Assembly: GCF_023243115.1 (NCBI RefSeq)
Contig: NZ_CP085081.1
Location: 2,604,001-2,668,000 of the forward strand
Reading direction: 5' to 3'
From: Sediminicoccus sp. KRV36
Lineage (GTDB): Bacteria > Pseudomonadota > Alphaproteobacteria > Acetobacterales > Acetobacteraceae
DNA: 64,000 bases
Shown: positions 34,783 to 43,893 of the stretch, in pieces
Layout of the letters: each line of letters begins with the position of its first letter
How positions within the stretch are numbered: position 1 is the stretch's first letter
Made by a program: the position numbers and the translations under genes
The notes under the pieces: generated by a model
Seen by the model: the letters and a program-made list of their open reading frames with translations, nothing else
Database searches by the model: none
What the model was told of the DNA's origin: nothing

Positions 34783-35525
34783 TGGAACGCATCGCCGTCA
34801 TCTCCGACATCCACGGCAACCTGATGGCGCTGGAGGCCGTGCTTTCGGACCTCGCGAGCCGTGGCGTGGATGCGACCATCAACCTGGGCGATTGCGTGGC
34901 CGGCCCGCTCTGGCCGCGCGAGACCTTCGAATTGCTGGCCGATCTCAATCTGCCCACGGTGCGGGGCAATCACGACCGCTGGATCGTGGATCGGCCCGAT
35001 GCGCAGATGCCGCCCGCGGGAATTTTCGCGCGCGAGGCGCTGAGCGAGGCGCAGCGCGCGGCCTTGCATGCCCTGCCCACCAGCCTGCAGCTCACGCCCG
35101 AGATCCTGGCGGTGCATGGCACCCCCGGCGATGACAGCACCTATCTGCTGGAGGAGGCGCTTGAGGATGGCCGCATCGCACCCGCGCGCCGCGCGATCCT
35201 GGCCGAGCGCCTTGGCGATGCCGTCCGCTCGCCCGTCGTGCTGTGCGGGCATTCGCATCGGCAGGCGATGGTGATGGGCCCGGAGGGCGGCTTGATCCTG
35301 AACCCTGGCAGCGTGGGATGCCCGGTCTTTGCCGATTCGCCGGCCGCGGCGGGGCTGGAACATCGTTCACCCCATGCGCGCTACGCCCTGCTGACGCGGC
35401 GGCGCGGGCGCTGGGCGGCGGAGCTGCTGGTTCTGGAATATGACTGGGATGCCGCGGCCAGGCGCGCGGCGGAGTTGGGCTGGCCCAGATGGGCGCGTGC
35501 CCTGGCCACGGGGAATGTGGAATGA
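34782..35525 (+). CDS. Metallophosphoesterase (YfcE/Ysh1-like)
   Basis: A 247-residue calcineurin-like phosphoesterase. Metal ligands are in VISDIHGNLMALE, NLGDCVAGP, VRGNHDRWIV, VHGTPGDD and LCGHSHRQ, so the full two-metal site is present. It is of the single-domain type found next to metabolic genes. The ATG overlaps the SDR stop (TGATG) and its own stop overlaps the aldolase start. Why a phosphoesterase lies in this catabolic operon is not clear from sequence. Confidence 0.9.
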   Translation: MERIAVISDIHGNLMALEAVLSDLASRGVDATINLGDCVAGPLWPRETFELLADLNLPTVRGNHDRWIVDRPDAQMPPAGIFAREALSEAQRAALHALPTSLQLTPEILAVHGTPGDDSTYLLEEALEDGRIAPARRAILAERLGDAVRSPVVLCGHSHRQAMVMGPEGGLILNPGSVGCPVFADSPAAAGLEHRSPHARYALLTRRRGRWAAELLVLEYDWDAAARRAAELGWPRWARALATGNVE

Positions 35526-36277
35526 CCAACCCGATGAAGGCGCTGTTGGCCGAAGGCAAGCCGGCGCTGGGGTGCTCGCTGATGTTCCCCTCGGCACCCT
35601 TGGTGGAAATGCTGGGCCATGCCGGCTTTGACTGGGTCCTGCTGGATTGTGAGCATGGTTCGCTCTCGCTCGCGGATGTCGAGCTCATGTGCATGGCGGC
35701 GGATGCGGCGGGCATCACCGCCATTGGCCGGCCGCGCAGCAACGCCGCCGCTGATATCCAGGGCATGCTGGATCGCGGGGTGGCCGGCGTGCAGATCCCG
35801 CACATCAACACGGCCGAAGATGCGCGGCGCGCGGTTTCGGCGGTGAAATTCGGGCCTGGCGCGGGGCGCGGGCTCGCCGCCGGGACCAGGCCGGATCGTT
35901 GGGGGATGGGTGCGAAGATGCCGGATTTCGCGGCCCAGGCGAATGCGCATTCCCTCGTCTGCGTGCAGCTGGAGCATGCCGAGGCCATCGCCAATGCCGA
36001 GGATATCCTCAAGGTGGAGGGCATAGACGTCTTCTTCATCGGCCCGTCCGATCTCTCCCAATCCATGGGCTTTCCGGGCAACCCCAAGGCGCCGCCCGTG
36101 GCCGAGGCGATCAGCACCGCGCTGGCCCGCATCCGCGCCGCCGGGCTGACACCCGGCATGCCCGCCACCACGGAAACCCTGCCCGAGGTGCTGGCAAGCG
36201 GGTGCCGCTACATCTACACGCACTTGCCGCGCGTCCTTGGCGCGGGTGCGAAGGGGTTTCTCTCAGCCGGCGGATGA
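35522..36277 (+). CDS. HpcH/HpaI aldolase family protein
   Basis: A 251-residue class II aldolase of the HpcH/HpaI (2,4-dihydroxyhept-2-ene-1,7-dioate aldolase) type. Visible family segments are GCSLMFPSAPLVEMLGHAGFD (first 20 residues GCSLMFPSAPLVEMLGHAGF), LLDCEHGSLS, GVAGVQIPHINTAE, and VFFIGPSDLSQSMG with the metal-binding acidic residues. It cleaves a 2-keto-hydroxy acid to pyruvate or a related product plus an aldehyde. The ATG at 35522 overlaps the phosphoesterase stop. It is the last gene before the tRNA and the accessory region. Confidence 0.9.
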   Translation: MTNPMKALLAEGKPALGCSLMFPSAPLVEMLGHAGFDWVLLDCEHGSLSLADVELMCMAADAAGITAIGRPRSNAAADIQGMLDRGVAGVQIPHINTAEDARRAVSAVKFGPGAGRGLAAGTRPDRWGMGAKMPDFAAQANAHSLVCVQLEHAEAIANAEDILKVEGIDVFFIGPSDLSQSMGFPGNPKAPPVAEAISTALARIRAAGLTPGMPATTETLPEVLASGCRYIYTHLPRVLGAGAKGFLSAGG

Positions 36278-36316
36278 TTGACGCGACGGGGCGATCGGGG
36301 CAACGACAGCGAAGCG

Positions 36317-36406
36317 GGACAGGTGGCCGAGTGGTTTAAGGCAGCGGTCTTGAAAACCGCCGTAGGGGTAACTCTACCGTGGGTTCGAATCCCACCCTGT
36401 CCGCCA
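36317..36406 (+). tRNA. tRNA-Ser(UGA)
   Basis: A 90-nt tRNA including CCA. The acceptor arm GGACAGG (36317-36323) pairs with CCTGTCC (36396-36402), followed by discriminator G and CCA. The D-loop carries GTGGCCGAGTGGTT. The anticodon stem GCGGT/ACCGC encloses the loop CTTGAAA, giving anticodon TGA. A long variable arm (TAGGGG-TAACTCTA) and a T-arm GTGGGTTCGAATCCCAC follow, typical of serine tRNA. Its 3' end marks the change from chromosomal operons to the defence/mobile region, so it is a likely integration site. Confidence 0.96.
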
Positions 36407-36696
36407 GTTCCCATACAAGCCGAGCTCTCCGACTGATCGGATGCCGCGCTGAGTGGCAGGTTTCCTGGGGTTTTTGGCGCAGACCTGTTGACTGGCCTGC
36501 CGCGGCGAGGGCGGAAAATCGCTCTCCGGAGGCCCTTTCTCTCCGGACCTCCTGACTTTGCCGTCTTAGTACGGAACGCAGAAACCCTGGTAAAAGGCCG
36601 GTTTCAGCGCGGTCGGCGCTTGCCGTGGTTCGAACCCCACTTGCCCGAAATCCGTACTTCGAGAGCGAACACTTTGGTACGGCCCGGTCGGGCGGA
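36407..36696. other. Non-coding junction between tRNA-Ser and the defence operon
   Basis: This 290-bp stretch has no convincing gene. The open frames across it are antisense to the tRNA or lack family signals. It contains CGTGGTTCGAACCCCACTTG (36624 onwards), which resembles the T-arm of the adjacent tRNA with one base lost, and an early run GGTTTCCTGGGGTTTTTGG. It is the left edge of the accessory region and could hold remnants of past integrations. Confidence 0.5.
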
Positions 36697-37614
36697 TCAC
36701 TCCTCCTCCGAGAAAAAATCCTCGTCCAGGCGTTTAAACTCAACGGTGCGGCTGATCCGCACCCCGACACCGTGCTCGACCATCAGTTCGGTCAAGCGCT
36801 TCCCGTTGATCAGCACCACGCGCTGCGGGATCCGCGATGCGAAGTCGATGGCCTGGGCCGAGAACGCGGAGGTCGTCACGAAGACGCCTTTCGAGGCGCC
36901 GAGGCCGACGAGGCTGCCGGTAAACGCCTGGATCTCGGGCCGCCCGATGGTGCTGCCAGGCGCGTGCCGCTTGGCCTGCACATAGACCCGATCGAGGCCG
37001 AGGACGTCCTCATTGATCACGCCATCGACGCCGCCGTCACCGGACTTGCCGAGCTGCTCCGCGGCATTCAGACGTGATCCGCCGTAGCCCATGGCCACCA
37101 GAAGTTCGACGATCAGCTGCTCAAAGAAGGCTGGGCTATTCTGGAGGATGCGCCCCAGGAGCTCATCGCGTAGAGCCGCCTGAAGAGCCTTGTGGGCAGC
37201 GTCAACGACTTCCTCGGGCGTTGCGACCGATGGTTCAACTTCCAGGCCCCCATCGGCGGCGCCGGTCGCCTCCTCGCCGCGGTAGAAGTCGCGGAAGGCT
37301 GGGATCGCCAGGAGGTACTTCGTATTGAGTTCTGGCGGCGGGCTGGCGAGCACCTTCCTACCCGCATCGGTAATCACGAAGCGGCCCCGCTTTGGGCTTT
37401 CGAGCAATCCTGCCTTGGTCAGATAAAACTTGGCCCAGTGCAGCCGGTTGTGGAGCACACGCTGCTTCCCGCTGGGTAGCATCTGCTCGCGCTCGTCGTC
37501 GGTGAGCCCCAAGCGTACGGCAATCTCGTTGGCGGCCAAAGGAACCGACGACTCGCCCGTCGCCGCGACCTCCAAGACAGGTAGCATGAGGGATTGGTAA
37601 TCAGGGATTGGCAT
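36697..37614 (-). CDS. mrr: Mrr-type restriction endonuclease
   Basis: A 305-residue type IV (modification-dependent) restriction enzyme. An N-terminal winged-helix Mrr_N-like domain (residues 1-90) precedes the PD-(D/E)XK catalytic domain: MGYGGSRLN, KSGDGGVDGVINED and VYVQAKRHAP, giving the D and QxK residues. It would cut DNA carrying certain methylated bases. The start overlaps the hsdR end by 14 bp, so it is the last gene of the defence operon. A methylation-dependent nuclease cotranscribed with a methylase must not recognise the local methylation pattern (inference). Confidence 0.9.
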   Translation of the reverse strand: MPIPDYQSLMLPVLEVAATGESSVPLAANEIAVRLGLTDDEREQMLPSGKQRVLHNRLHWAKFYLTKAGLLESPKRGRFVITDAGRKVLASPPPELNTKYLLAIPAFRDFYRGEEATGAADGGLEVEPSVATPEEVVDAAHKALQAALRDELLGRILQNSPAFFEQLIVELLVAMGYGGSRLNAAEQLGKSGDGGVDGVINEDVLGLDRVYVQAKRHAPGSTIGRPEIQAFTGSLVGLGASKGVFVTTSAFSAQAIDFASRIPQRVVLINGKRLTELMVEHGVGVRISRTVEFKRLDEDFFSEEE

Positions 37615-40600
37615 CTTCTGCCTCGACGCGCCCAGACTCCGCCGCGCTGCTCGACCGGAGCTTCCGATAAGCTTCAGACGAAAGCCATCCCGTCACGATT
37701 TTCTGGAATGATTTATCGTTCATGAACTTTGCAAAAATCTCTTCATTTTGGTCCATGCGTTCGACGAACAGCGCCTCAAGCAAATTCTTGAAAACAAGCT
37801 CGAATTTGTCACCTGGATTGACTGCTGCCGCCTGCTTCAAGGCCGCATCGGAGATCGCCGCTTCGACGATCTGATCAAAGAATAGCTGATCCGCCTGATT
37901 GAAGTCGGTTCCGAACCTATCGTTCACAACGTCAATCAAGCGAGAAAGCGGTACGGCATCCTCGCGCGCGACGCCGCTTCCGACCTCGGACGGGCCATCA
38001 AGTCGCTCGGCCTGGCCTTCGCCCAGGCTGATGGACCCTTCGCTGATCTTCTGAAGTCGATAATACTCCAGGCGCACATTGTCATCGAACTGGTATGACG
38101 GCCCAGTGCCGCGTTTCGGCAGCTTGGTCGCGAGGTGCCGCAGAAACACATACAGCTGCTCGAGATCCGTGTCCTGATAGGGGATAATCTGGCTGAGGAA
38201 GCCATAAAGGCTGCAGAAGGCCATCAGCTTGCCGCGCCACAACTCGGTCTCGTCGGGCTTCTCCTGCTGAAGCTCTTTGAAACGGGCCACACACGGATCA
38301 AGCGCCGCATTCATCAACTGATGATCGTTCGCGCTTTGGCGCTGGCGCGGCTTGAAATAGACGACGCTGAAACGTTCAATGTCGGCAGCCAAATAGATCC
38401 CGTCGGCGTCGAGTTCGCTCTTGATCTCATACATTCGTGCAGGGTCGACGTCCTCGCCAACCTCCGCACCCTCAAAGTAGGTCTTGAACGCCTCGCGGAC
38501 TTCATCGCGTTCGTTGACAAAGTCGAGGACGAAGGTGTCCTCCTTCAGCGGGTGGATACGATTCAAGCGGGACAGGGTTTGAACTGCCTGGATGCCGGCA
38601 AGCCGCCGGTCGACATACATCGTGTGAAGCAAGGGCTGATCGAAGCCCGTCTGGTATTTCTCGGCGACGAGCAGCACCTGATATTCCTGAGTGTTGAAAA
38701 CCTCCGGCAGTTCCTTCTCGCGGACGCCGAGGTTCATCCCTTCCTCGGTGTAGGTGACGTCCTTCACCTTGTCGTCCGTGACGACGCCAGAGAAGGCCAC
38801 TAGCGACTTGATGGCATAGCCCTTCTCTTTGATGTAGCGGTCGAAGCTCTGCTTGTACCTGACCGCTTCGAGGCGCGAACCCGTCACCACCATCGCCTTA
38901 GCCCGGCCACCGATCTTGTGCTGGGTCGCGGCGTGGAAATGCTCGACCATTACCTCGGTCTTCTGGCCGATATTGTGCGGATGTAGCTTGAGGAAGCGCG
39001 CCAGCGCGCGTGCCGCCTTCTTCCGCTCGACGTTCGGATCGTCCTCGCTCGCCTTCAAGAGCCGGAAGTAAGTGGCGTAGGTCGTGTAGTTCTTCAGCAC
39101 ATCGAGGATAAAGCCTTCCTCGATCGCCTGCCGCATCGTGTAGCGATGCGCTGGCTTGTCGTCGCGTCCGAACACCTTGAAGGTCTTGTGCTTCGGCGTC
39201 GCGGTGAAGGCGAAGAAGCTCAGATTCGCCTGCCGCCCACGCTTTGCCATTGAGCGGTAGAGCTCTTCGACATCCTCTTCGTCGTTCTCGACCATATACT
39301 TCTCGGCCTCGTCGCGAAGGCGCTGGCCGCCGAGAACCTCCTTCAAGTCGGTAGCCGTTTCGCCGCCCTGCGAGCTATGCGCCTCGTCGATGATCACCGC
39401 GCAGCGGCGTGCCTTCAGCACTCCACCATCGGTCTCGCCGCGCGCTTCCGCCATCTTGGCGAGCTGGCGTGAGACGAAGGGGAACTTCTGCAATGTGGTG
39501 ATGATAATCGGCACGGCGCTTTCGAGCGCTTCGGCAAGCTGACGCGAACTCTCGTCGATCTTCTGCACGACGCCGTGCTTGTGCTCGAACTGGTAGATCG
39601 TGTCCTGCAACTGCTTGTCCAGCACCACGCGATCCGTGATCACGATCACGCTATCAAAGACGCGGATGTTCTTGTCGTCGTGCAGCGATGCGAGCCGGTG
39701 CGTGAGCCAGCCGATGGTGTTGCTCTTGCCGCTGCCTGCCGAATGCTCGATCAGATAATTTTGGCCCACACCCTCGCTCTGCGCTTGGTCCACCAGCGAG
39801 CGAACCGCTTCGAGCTGATGGTAACGCGGAAAGATCATCGTCTCCTTCTTGATCTTCCGGCCCTGATCGTCGCGCTTCTCTTCGACCTGGAGGTGAATGA
39901 AGCGCGCTAGGAGATCGAGCAGGCTGTCCCGCTGCAGCACCTCCTCCCAGAGGTAAGCCGTGCGATAGCTTCGTCCCATCGGATCGGGCGCATTGCCCGC
40001 GCCACCGTTGTTGCCCTTGTTGAAGGGCAGGAAGTGGGTGGCTGGCCCCGAGAGGCGTGTGGTCATGAACACGGTGTCGGTATCGGCCGCGAAGTGGACC
40101 AGCATGCGACGCTTGAACTCGAAGATCGGCTCGCGCGGGTCGCGGTCAGACCGGTATTGGCGCAAGGCGTGGTCTACGGTCTGTCCCGTCATCGGATTTT
40201 TGAGTTCGACCGAGGCAATCGGGATGCCGTTAACACTTAGCGCCACATCCAGCGACTTCTCAGACGCCTTCGAGAAATGCAGCTGCCGGGTAATGCCAAC
40301 GCGGTTGGCCGCGTAGCGCGCCTCAAGCTCAGGGTTGAGCCCATGCGCGGCCTTGAAGAACGCGACACGCAGGGTCTTGCCGTAGCACTTGAAGCCGTGC
40401 CGCAACGTGGCGAGCGAGCCCTCCCGATCCATCCATTTGGTAAGATCGGTCAGAATCTGCGCGCCGGTTTTTTCCCCGTGTAGCGCTTCCAGCGCCCTCC
40501 ATTCCTTGGGCTGGGTGACACGGATGAAGTCGAGCACCGACTCGGGGAAGATCGCCCGGTCGCGGTCAAACCCCGTCGCCGGCTCGGGCACGAAGCCATT

Positions 40601-40663
40601 CGCTAGAAGAGTGGCCTCAATGACACTCTCGAAAGCGCCCTCGGAATGGCGGGCGTGGTTCAT
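37601..40663 (-). CDS. hsdR: Type I restriction endonuclease subunit R
   Basis: A 1020-residue motor and nuclease subunit. The N-terminal nuclease has SVELKNPMTGQ (ExK). The SF2 motor has Walker A EHSAGSGKSNT, motif II IIDEAHSSQGG, motif III FFAFTATPKHK and motif VI LSRLNR. A C-terminal helical region binds the methylase complex. It translocates unmethylated DNA and cleaves it far from the recognition site. The ATG overlaps the PtuB-like gene's stop by 4 bp, so it is separated from hsdS by the Septu-like pair. Confidence 0.95.
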   Translation of the reverse strand: MNHARHSEGAFESVIEATLLANGFVPEPATGFDRDRAIFPESVLDFIRVTQPKEWRALEALHGEKTGAQILTDLTKWMDREGSLATLRHGFKCYGKTLRVAFFKAAHGLNPELEARYAANRVGITRQLHFSKASEKSLDVALSVNGIPIASVELKNPMTGQTVDHALRQYRSDRDPREPIFEFKRRMLVHFAADTDTVFMTTRLSGPATHFLPFNKGNNGGAGNAPDPMGRSYRTAYLWEEVLQRDSLLDLLARFIHLQVEEKRDDQGRKIKKETMIFPRYHQLEAVRSLVDQAQSEGVGQNYLIEHSAGSGKSNTIGWLTHRLASLHDDKNIRVFDSVIVITDRVVLDKQLQDTIYQFEHKHGVVQKIDESSRQLAEALESAVPIIITTLQKFPFVSRQLAKMAEARGETDGGVLKARRCAVIIDEAHSSQGGETATDLKEVLGGQRLRDEAEKYMVENDEEDVEELYRSMAKRGRQANLSFFAFTATPKHKTFKVFGRDDKPAHRYTMRQAIEEGFILDVLKNYTTYATYFRLLKASEDDPNVERKKAARALARFLKLHPHNIGQKTEVMVEHFHAATQHKIGGRAKAMVVTGSRLEAVRYKQSFDRYIKEKGYAIKSLVAFSGVVTDDKVKDVTYTEEGMNLGVREKELPEVFNTQEYQVLLVAEKYQTGFDQPLLHTMYVDRRLAGIQAVQTLSRLNRIHPLKEDTFVLDFVNERDEVREAFKTYFEGAEVGEDVDPARMYEIKSELDADGIYLAADIERFSVVYFKPRQRQSANDHQLMNAALDPCVARFKELQQEKPDETELWRGKLMAFCSLYGFLSQIIPYQDTDLEQLYVFLRHLATKLPKRGTGPSYQFDDNVRLEYYRLQKISEGSISLGEGQAERLDGPSEVGSGVAREDAVPLSRLIDVVNDRFGTDFNQADQLFFDQIVEAAISDAALKQAAAVNPGDKFELVFKNLLEALFVERMDQNEEIFAKFMNDKSFQKIVTGWLSSEAYRKLRSSSAAESGRVEAEDANP

Positions 40664-41358
40664 GGCTGGCCTCTTGCCTTCCGTATCTTCTCGATTCGCC
40701 TGATGTGCCGTTCGAGTGCCTGAACCAAGGCGAAGGAATACGGCTCAAGTATCCCCGCCTGCTGCTCAGCTCTATGCAGAGTGCGGAGCCGTTTGCGCGC
40801 GTCGGCGATCCCAATCGAGGCAGGGCCTCGTCCGCGAATTTGAAGCGTTGCGTCGATGGCGGCCTTTCGCAGTCGAACGAGCGCGTCGGCATTTAGCCCG
40901 AGGCGTGCAATCGTCTCGGTGGCGGCGGTATCGGTCGCACTGGCTGGCTCGACTTCGCCGTTCAACTTGAAAGAAAACCGTGCGGCGCAACCTCCCGAGA
41001 GCGGCGAGACAAAGAGGTGCTCTTGGGCGTTTGCTGGCCAGTCAGCCTTCTTATGCGCGCCATAGGGAAGCTGTGGAGTGTTCGGCGCCGGGACGCCCGC
41101 TACAAGGTTTCGGTAATCGACATCTTCCCCATTCTCGCAGTGCGCTTGAGGGCGAAGGTGTTCGATGTGGCAGCTATCCGGGTCGATGCGGCGTCCGGTG
41201 TATGCACAAAGGCCGCGCTGCTCCGCCACGAGCGCGGCTCTCAACGCCAGGCGATGATCTGCGGACAGAGATGCGTAGCGATAGGTTGGCAGCGCGCGGT
41301 TCTCGGCCTTCCAGGCGATCAGCGCTGCCGGCTCGGCGCCTTTACTGATTTGTCGCAT
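40660..41358 (-). CDS. ptuB: PtuB-like HNH endonuclease (Septu; TIGR02646-type)
   Basis: A 232-residue HNH nuclease of the type found with PtuA ATPases in Septu defence and in retron Ec78-type systems. The nuclease core is GLCAYTGRRI, then CHIEHLRPQ and DYRNLVAG, giving Cys and the HNH residues. The N-terminus MRQISKGAEPAALIAWKAEN is typical of the family. The ATG at 41358 overlaps the ATPase end by 17 bp; the open frame extends further upstream but inside the ATPase. No reverse transcriptase is nearby, so this is stand-alone Septu rather than a retron. Confidence 0.82.
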   Translation of the reverse strand: MRQISKGAEPAALIAWKAENRALPTYRYASLSADHRLALRAALVAEQRGLCAYTGRRIDPDSCHIEHLRPQAHCENGEDVDYRNLVAGVPAPNTPQLPYGAHKKADWPANAQEHLFVSPLSGGCAARFSFKLNGEVEPASATDTAATETIARLGLNADALVRLRKAAIDATLQIRGRGPASIGIADARKRLRTLHRAEQQAGILEPYSFALVQALERHIRRIEKIRKARGQP

Positions 41359-42622
41359 CGCCGAGCGCCTCAAGGTTATTGATGGCTGCCTCGAGGCCGG
41401 CGACGGTCGGATCGTCGCCGTGAATGAGTCTTCGTAACTCAGCGAGGTTGATGCGTGCCTTACCAAGCTCACCTTCATCCAGCGCCGCTTCCACTGCCGC
41501 GATCGCTCGGCGCACCGGCTCGGCGCGCGACGCGGTGCCCATGATCAGTTCGAGCACCGCGTTGGCATCAAGCCCATAGGCTTGGCCACATCGTCTTGGA
41601 ACGATGCGGCCCTCTTCCGCCTGCAACAGGATCAGCCGCTCCGGCTGCGCCTCGCCGATGATCTGCGGCGAGTGGGTGGTGGCGATGAACTGGCAGTTCG
41701 GAAAAGTGCTCGTTAAAAGTGGCAGAACTTGCCGTTGCCAGAGAGGGTGCATGTGCATGTCGAGCTCGTCGATGAGCACGACCGCTGCGCCCTCCTGGAC
41801 GGGATCGCGAAGGCCGGGATTGGCCTGCGATAGACGTTGGGCAAGATCGAGCACGAGAGCGAGCATGCTGCGTTCGCCATCCGACAGCTGCCGCACGTCG
41901 AGAGGAACACCGCGCTTTGTCACGAGCAGGCGGTGGTGCTCGTCAGCCTTTTCAGCCCGGAGATCCTCGCAGTCAGGCAAGAACCGCTGCGCGGCGGCGC
42001 GGAATGCGTTCAAGTGGTCGTCGGCGCGTCGAAGCTCTGCGGAGAGACGTTCCTGCGCCAGCATCCACTCCGCCAGGTAGGCGAGCCGTAGGGGGCGAGA
42101 CGCGAGCGCATCAGCGAAGGCCGTGGCCTGGCCGCCGCGGGATCGACCGAACTTGACTTGCTCGTCTGATATCATCGAGCGGCGAGTGGCAAAATAGACC
42201 GCGATGGGTTGGACTCTCGCGGACTTCAGCCGCTCCGCATGCTTGCCGAAGTCGGGCTTCAAGATCTCACGGTCTGGCGTTCCCACCGTCTGCTTGCGGA
42301 CGACCCCCTCTTCGCCCGGCACGTGCTGGTCGCGCTGCTTGTGCAGAAGCCACTGATGTGTGCTGCCGTTCACGACGAAGTTGAGATCGACCGTGAGCGC
42401 CGGATCGCCAATGCGGACATCATCGCGCGCGAAAGTGTCAGGCCTGCTTCTGCTTGCGGTAAACTGTGGAAGGATGCGTGAGAGGCCGACGCGCAGCGCC
42501 TCGAGAATCGTGGTCTTGCCGACACCGTTGACGCCAACCAGCAACGTGAGGGTCGGATCGAACTCGAGTTGCGCCTGATCGAAAGCGCGAAGCCCGGCAA
42601 CGCTAAGCCGCGTGATTTTCAT
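41342..42622 (-). CDS. ptuA: PtuA-like AAA ATPase (Septu)
   Basis: A 426-residue ABC/SMC-type ATPase of the OLD/PtuA group. Walker A is GVNGVGKTT near residue 30, the signature LSDGERSMLALV, Walker B VVLIDELDMHMHP and the switch ATTHSPQII. The N-terminus MKITRLSVAGLRAFDQ is typical of RecF-like ATPases. It would sense phage infection and control the HNH partner encoded next. The ATG overlaps the hsdS stop (ATGA). It could be another AAA-HNH pair, but the size and partner fit Septu best. Confidence 0.82.
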   Translation of the reverse strand: MKITRLSVAGLRAFDQAQLEFDPTLTLLVGVNGVGKTTILEALRVGLSRILPQFTASRSRPDTFARDDVRIGDPALTVDLNFVVNGSTHQWLLHKQRDQHVPGEEGVVRKQTVGTPDREILKPDFGKHAERLKSARVQPIAVYFATRRSMISDEQVKFGRSRGGQATAFADALASRPLRLAYLAEWMLAQERLSAELRRADDHLNAFRAAAQRFLPDCEDLRAEKADEHHRLLVTKRGVPLDVRQLSDGERSMLALVLDLAQRLSQANPGLRDPVQEGAAVVLIDELDMHMHPLWQRQVLPLLTSTFPNCQFIATTHSPQIIGEAQPERLILLQAEEGRIVPRRCGQAYGLDANAVLELIMGTASRAEPVRRAIAAVEAALDEGELGKARINLAELRRLIHGDDPTVAGLEAAINNLEALGDATNQ

Positions 42623-43893
42623 GCCGCCTCCGGAATCTCGATCTGGCCGGTGACGGCGGCGGCGATTAGCGCGCCGCGGCGTTCCTGCAGGAGCGCGATG
42701 GAGTGCTCGGTGGCAGCGCGGAGGCGGTCGATCTTGGCGGTTTCAATGGCGATGTGACAGACGATATCGTGTTGTTCGACGAGTGGCGGCAGGGGAACCT
42801 CGAAACGGCCAAGCGCCTCGGTTTCAAGCTTCTTCGTGCCATGCGCCGAAGAATCGGCGAGGGAAACCAGATAGTCCTTGGCGCCCTTCAAGACGTCCAC
42901 GAGGAACGCAGGCGCAATCTTCTCGGCGCAACGCAGGGCCTTCATGTCCTGATTGATCGTGACCGGAACCGTGTTGATGGCCGTTGGAAAGCTGTGCGCG
43001 AGGATCATGCCGCGCACGACGATAAGGATAGCTTCGGGCTCGATCATCTTGAGCGCGCTGTTGTCGAGCGCAGCCTCGGAAACGTGGTCTTCCGCATCGT
43101 CGATGAAATCGCGCTTCATATCCTTGGGCGATACCCATGGAATGGGTCCGTTCCAATAATGGAGATTGCGGGTATCGGGTGTCGCGCCACCGCTGAACGA
43201 AACAAGGAAGCGCAGCGGGATGGCCTCCCAATGCGCGGGGATGTCGCCGAGCCAGTCGATGCCGGAGGGGCGCAAGGGGGCGACGGGGTTCAGCCCGCGC
43301 ATGATCGCCTCGGCGACAATAGCCCGCCGCTTCTCGGCCAGCAGTTCGAGCCACGCAACCTTCGTGGAGATCAACGTGTCGATGACGCCAATTTCCGTAT
43401 CAAGATACCGGCTAATTTGCCTTTGTTCGGAGACAGGTGGGACCGCAACAATGTAATCTCGGACAAAATCTTCAGGGACTCGCTTCTGTCCTGCGGCGCC
43501 GGTCATTTGCGTCTCACCGAGAATGCGGAACGCGGGATTAGCCGTGATGTAGTAAAGGTATTTTCCGTCAAGGCTGGCACTGGGCCGGAGAACGTATAGT
43601 TCCGTAGTGCCTAAGCCTAAACCGGTCGCTGTGGAATTTATTAGCGCCCCTTTTCCATTCTCAAAGCACGGCGTGATCTTTGCAACCACCACATCCCCGT
43701 CAAAAAACAGGGTGTAGCCAGTCGATGCCTCATCGAACTTGATTACCCGCGATGTATCGAGTTCGCCTTGCTCGCCGATCGCTTCCATTGGCAAGAAGGT
43801 CACTTCGCTGGCTTCTTCTATAAGGCGACGGCCTTCGGCGGGGATTGATTTGTTGAGTAGGAAACGCAGTCGCTTCTTTGGCCAGCGGCTCAT
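42619..43893 (-). CDS. hsdS: Type I restriction specificity subunit S
   Basis: A 424-residue DNA-recognition subunit with two target-recognition domains, roughly 1-165 and 215-375. Each is followed by a conserved helical spacer: YLDTEIGVIDTLISTKVAWL then EKRRAIVAEAIMRGL, and later HIAIETAKIDRLRAATEHSI then LLQERRGALIAAAVTGQIE. It fixes the bipartite sequence methylated and restricted by the complex. ATGA overlaps link it to hsdM upstream and ptuA downstream. The target sequence cannot be read from the protein. Confidence 0.92.
   Translation of the reverse strand: MSRWPKKRLRFLLNKSIPAEGRRLIEEASEVTFLPMEAIGEQGELDTSRVIKFDEASTGYTLFFDGDVVVAKITPCFENGKGALINSTATGLGLGTTELYVLRPSASLDGKYLYYITANPAFRILGETQMTGAAGQKRVPEDFVRDYIVAVPPVSEQRQISRYLDTEIGVIDTLISTKVAWLELLAEKRRAIVAEAIMRGLNPVAPLRPSGIDWLGDIPAHWEAIPLRFLVSFSGGATPDTRNLHYWNGPIPWVSPKDMKRDFIDDAEDHVSEAALDNSALKMIEPEAILIVVRGMILAHSFPTAINTVPVTINQDMKALRCAEKIAPAFLVDVLKGAKDYLVSLADSSAHGTKKLETEALGRFEVPLPPLVEQHDIVCHIAIETAKIDRLRAATEHSIALLQERRGALIAAAVTGQIEIPEAA

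Noticed and set aside
36214..36414. Short minus-strand frame with the sequence GGIRTHGRVTPTAVFKTAAL
   Set aside because: This is a translation of the serine tRNA in reverse, a well-known false protein. The frame at 36336-36770 has the same problem.
36624..36648. Possible second tRNA gene
   Set aside because: Only a T-arm-like stretch is present, its stem does not pair fully and no anticodon or acceptor arm is seen.
40660..42622. Retron (Ec78-type) instead of Septu
   Set aside because: PtuA/PtuB-like genes also occur in retrons, but no reverse transcriptase is encoded in the surrounding 10 kb.
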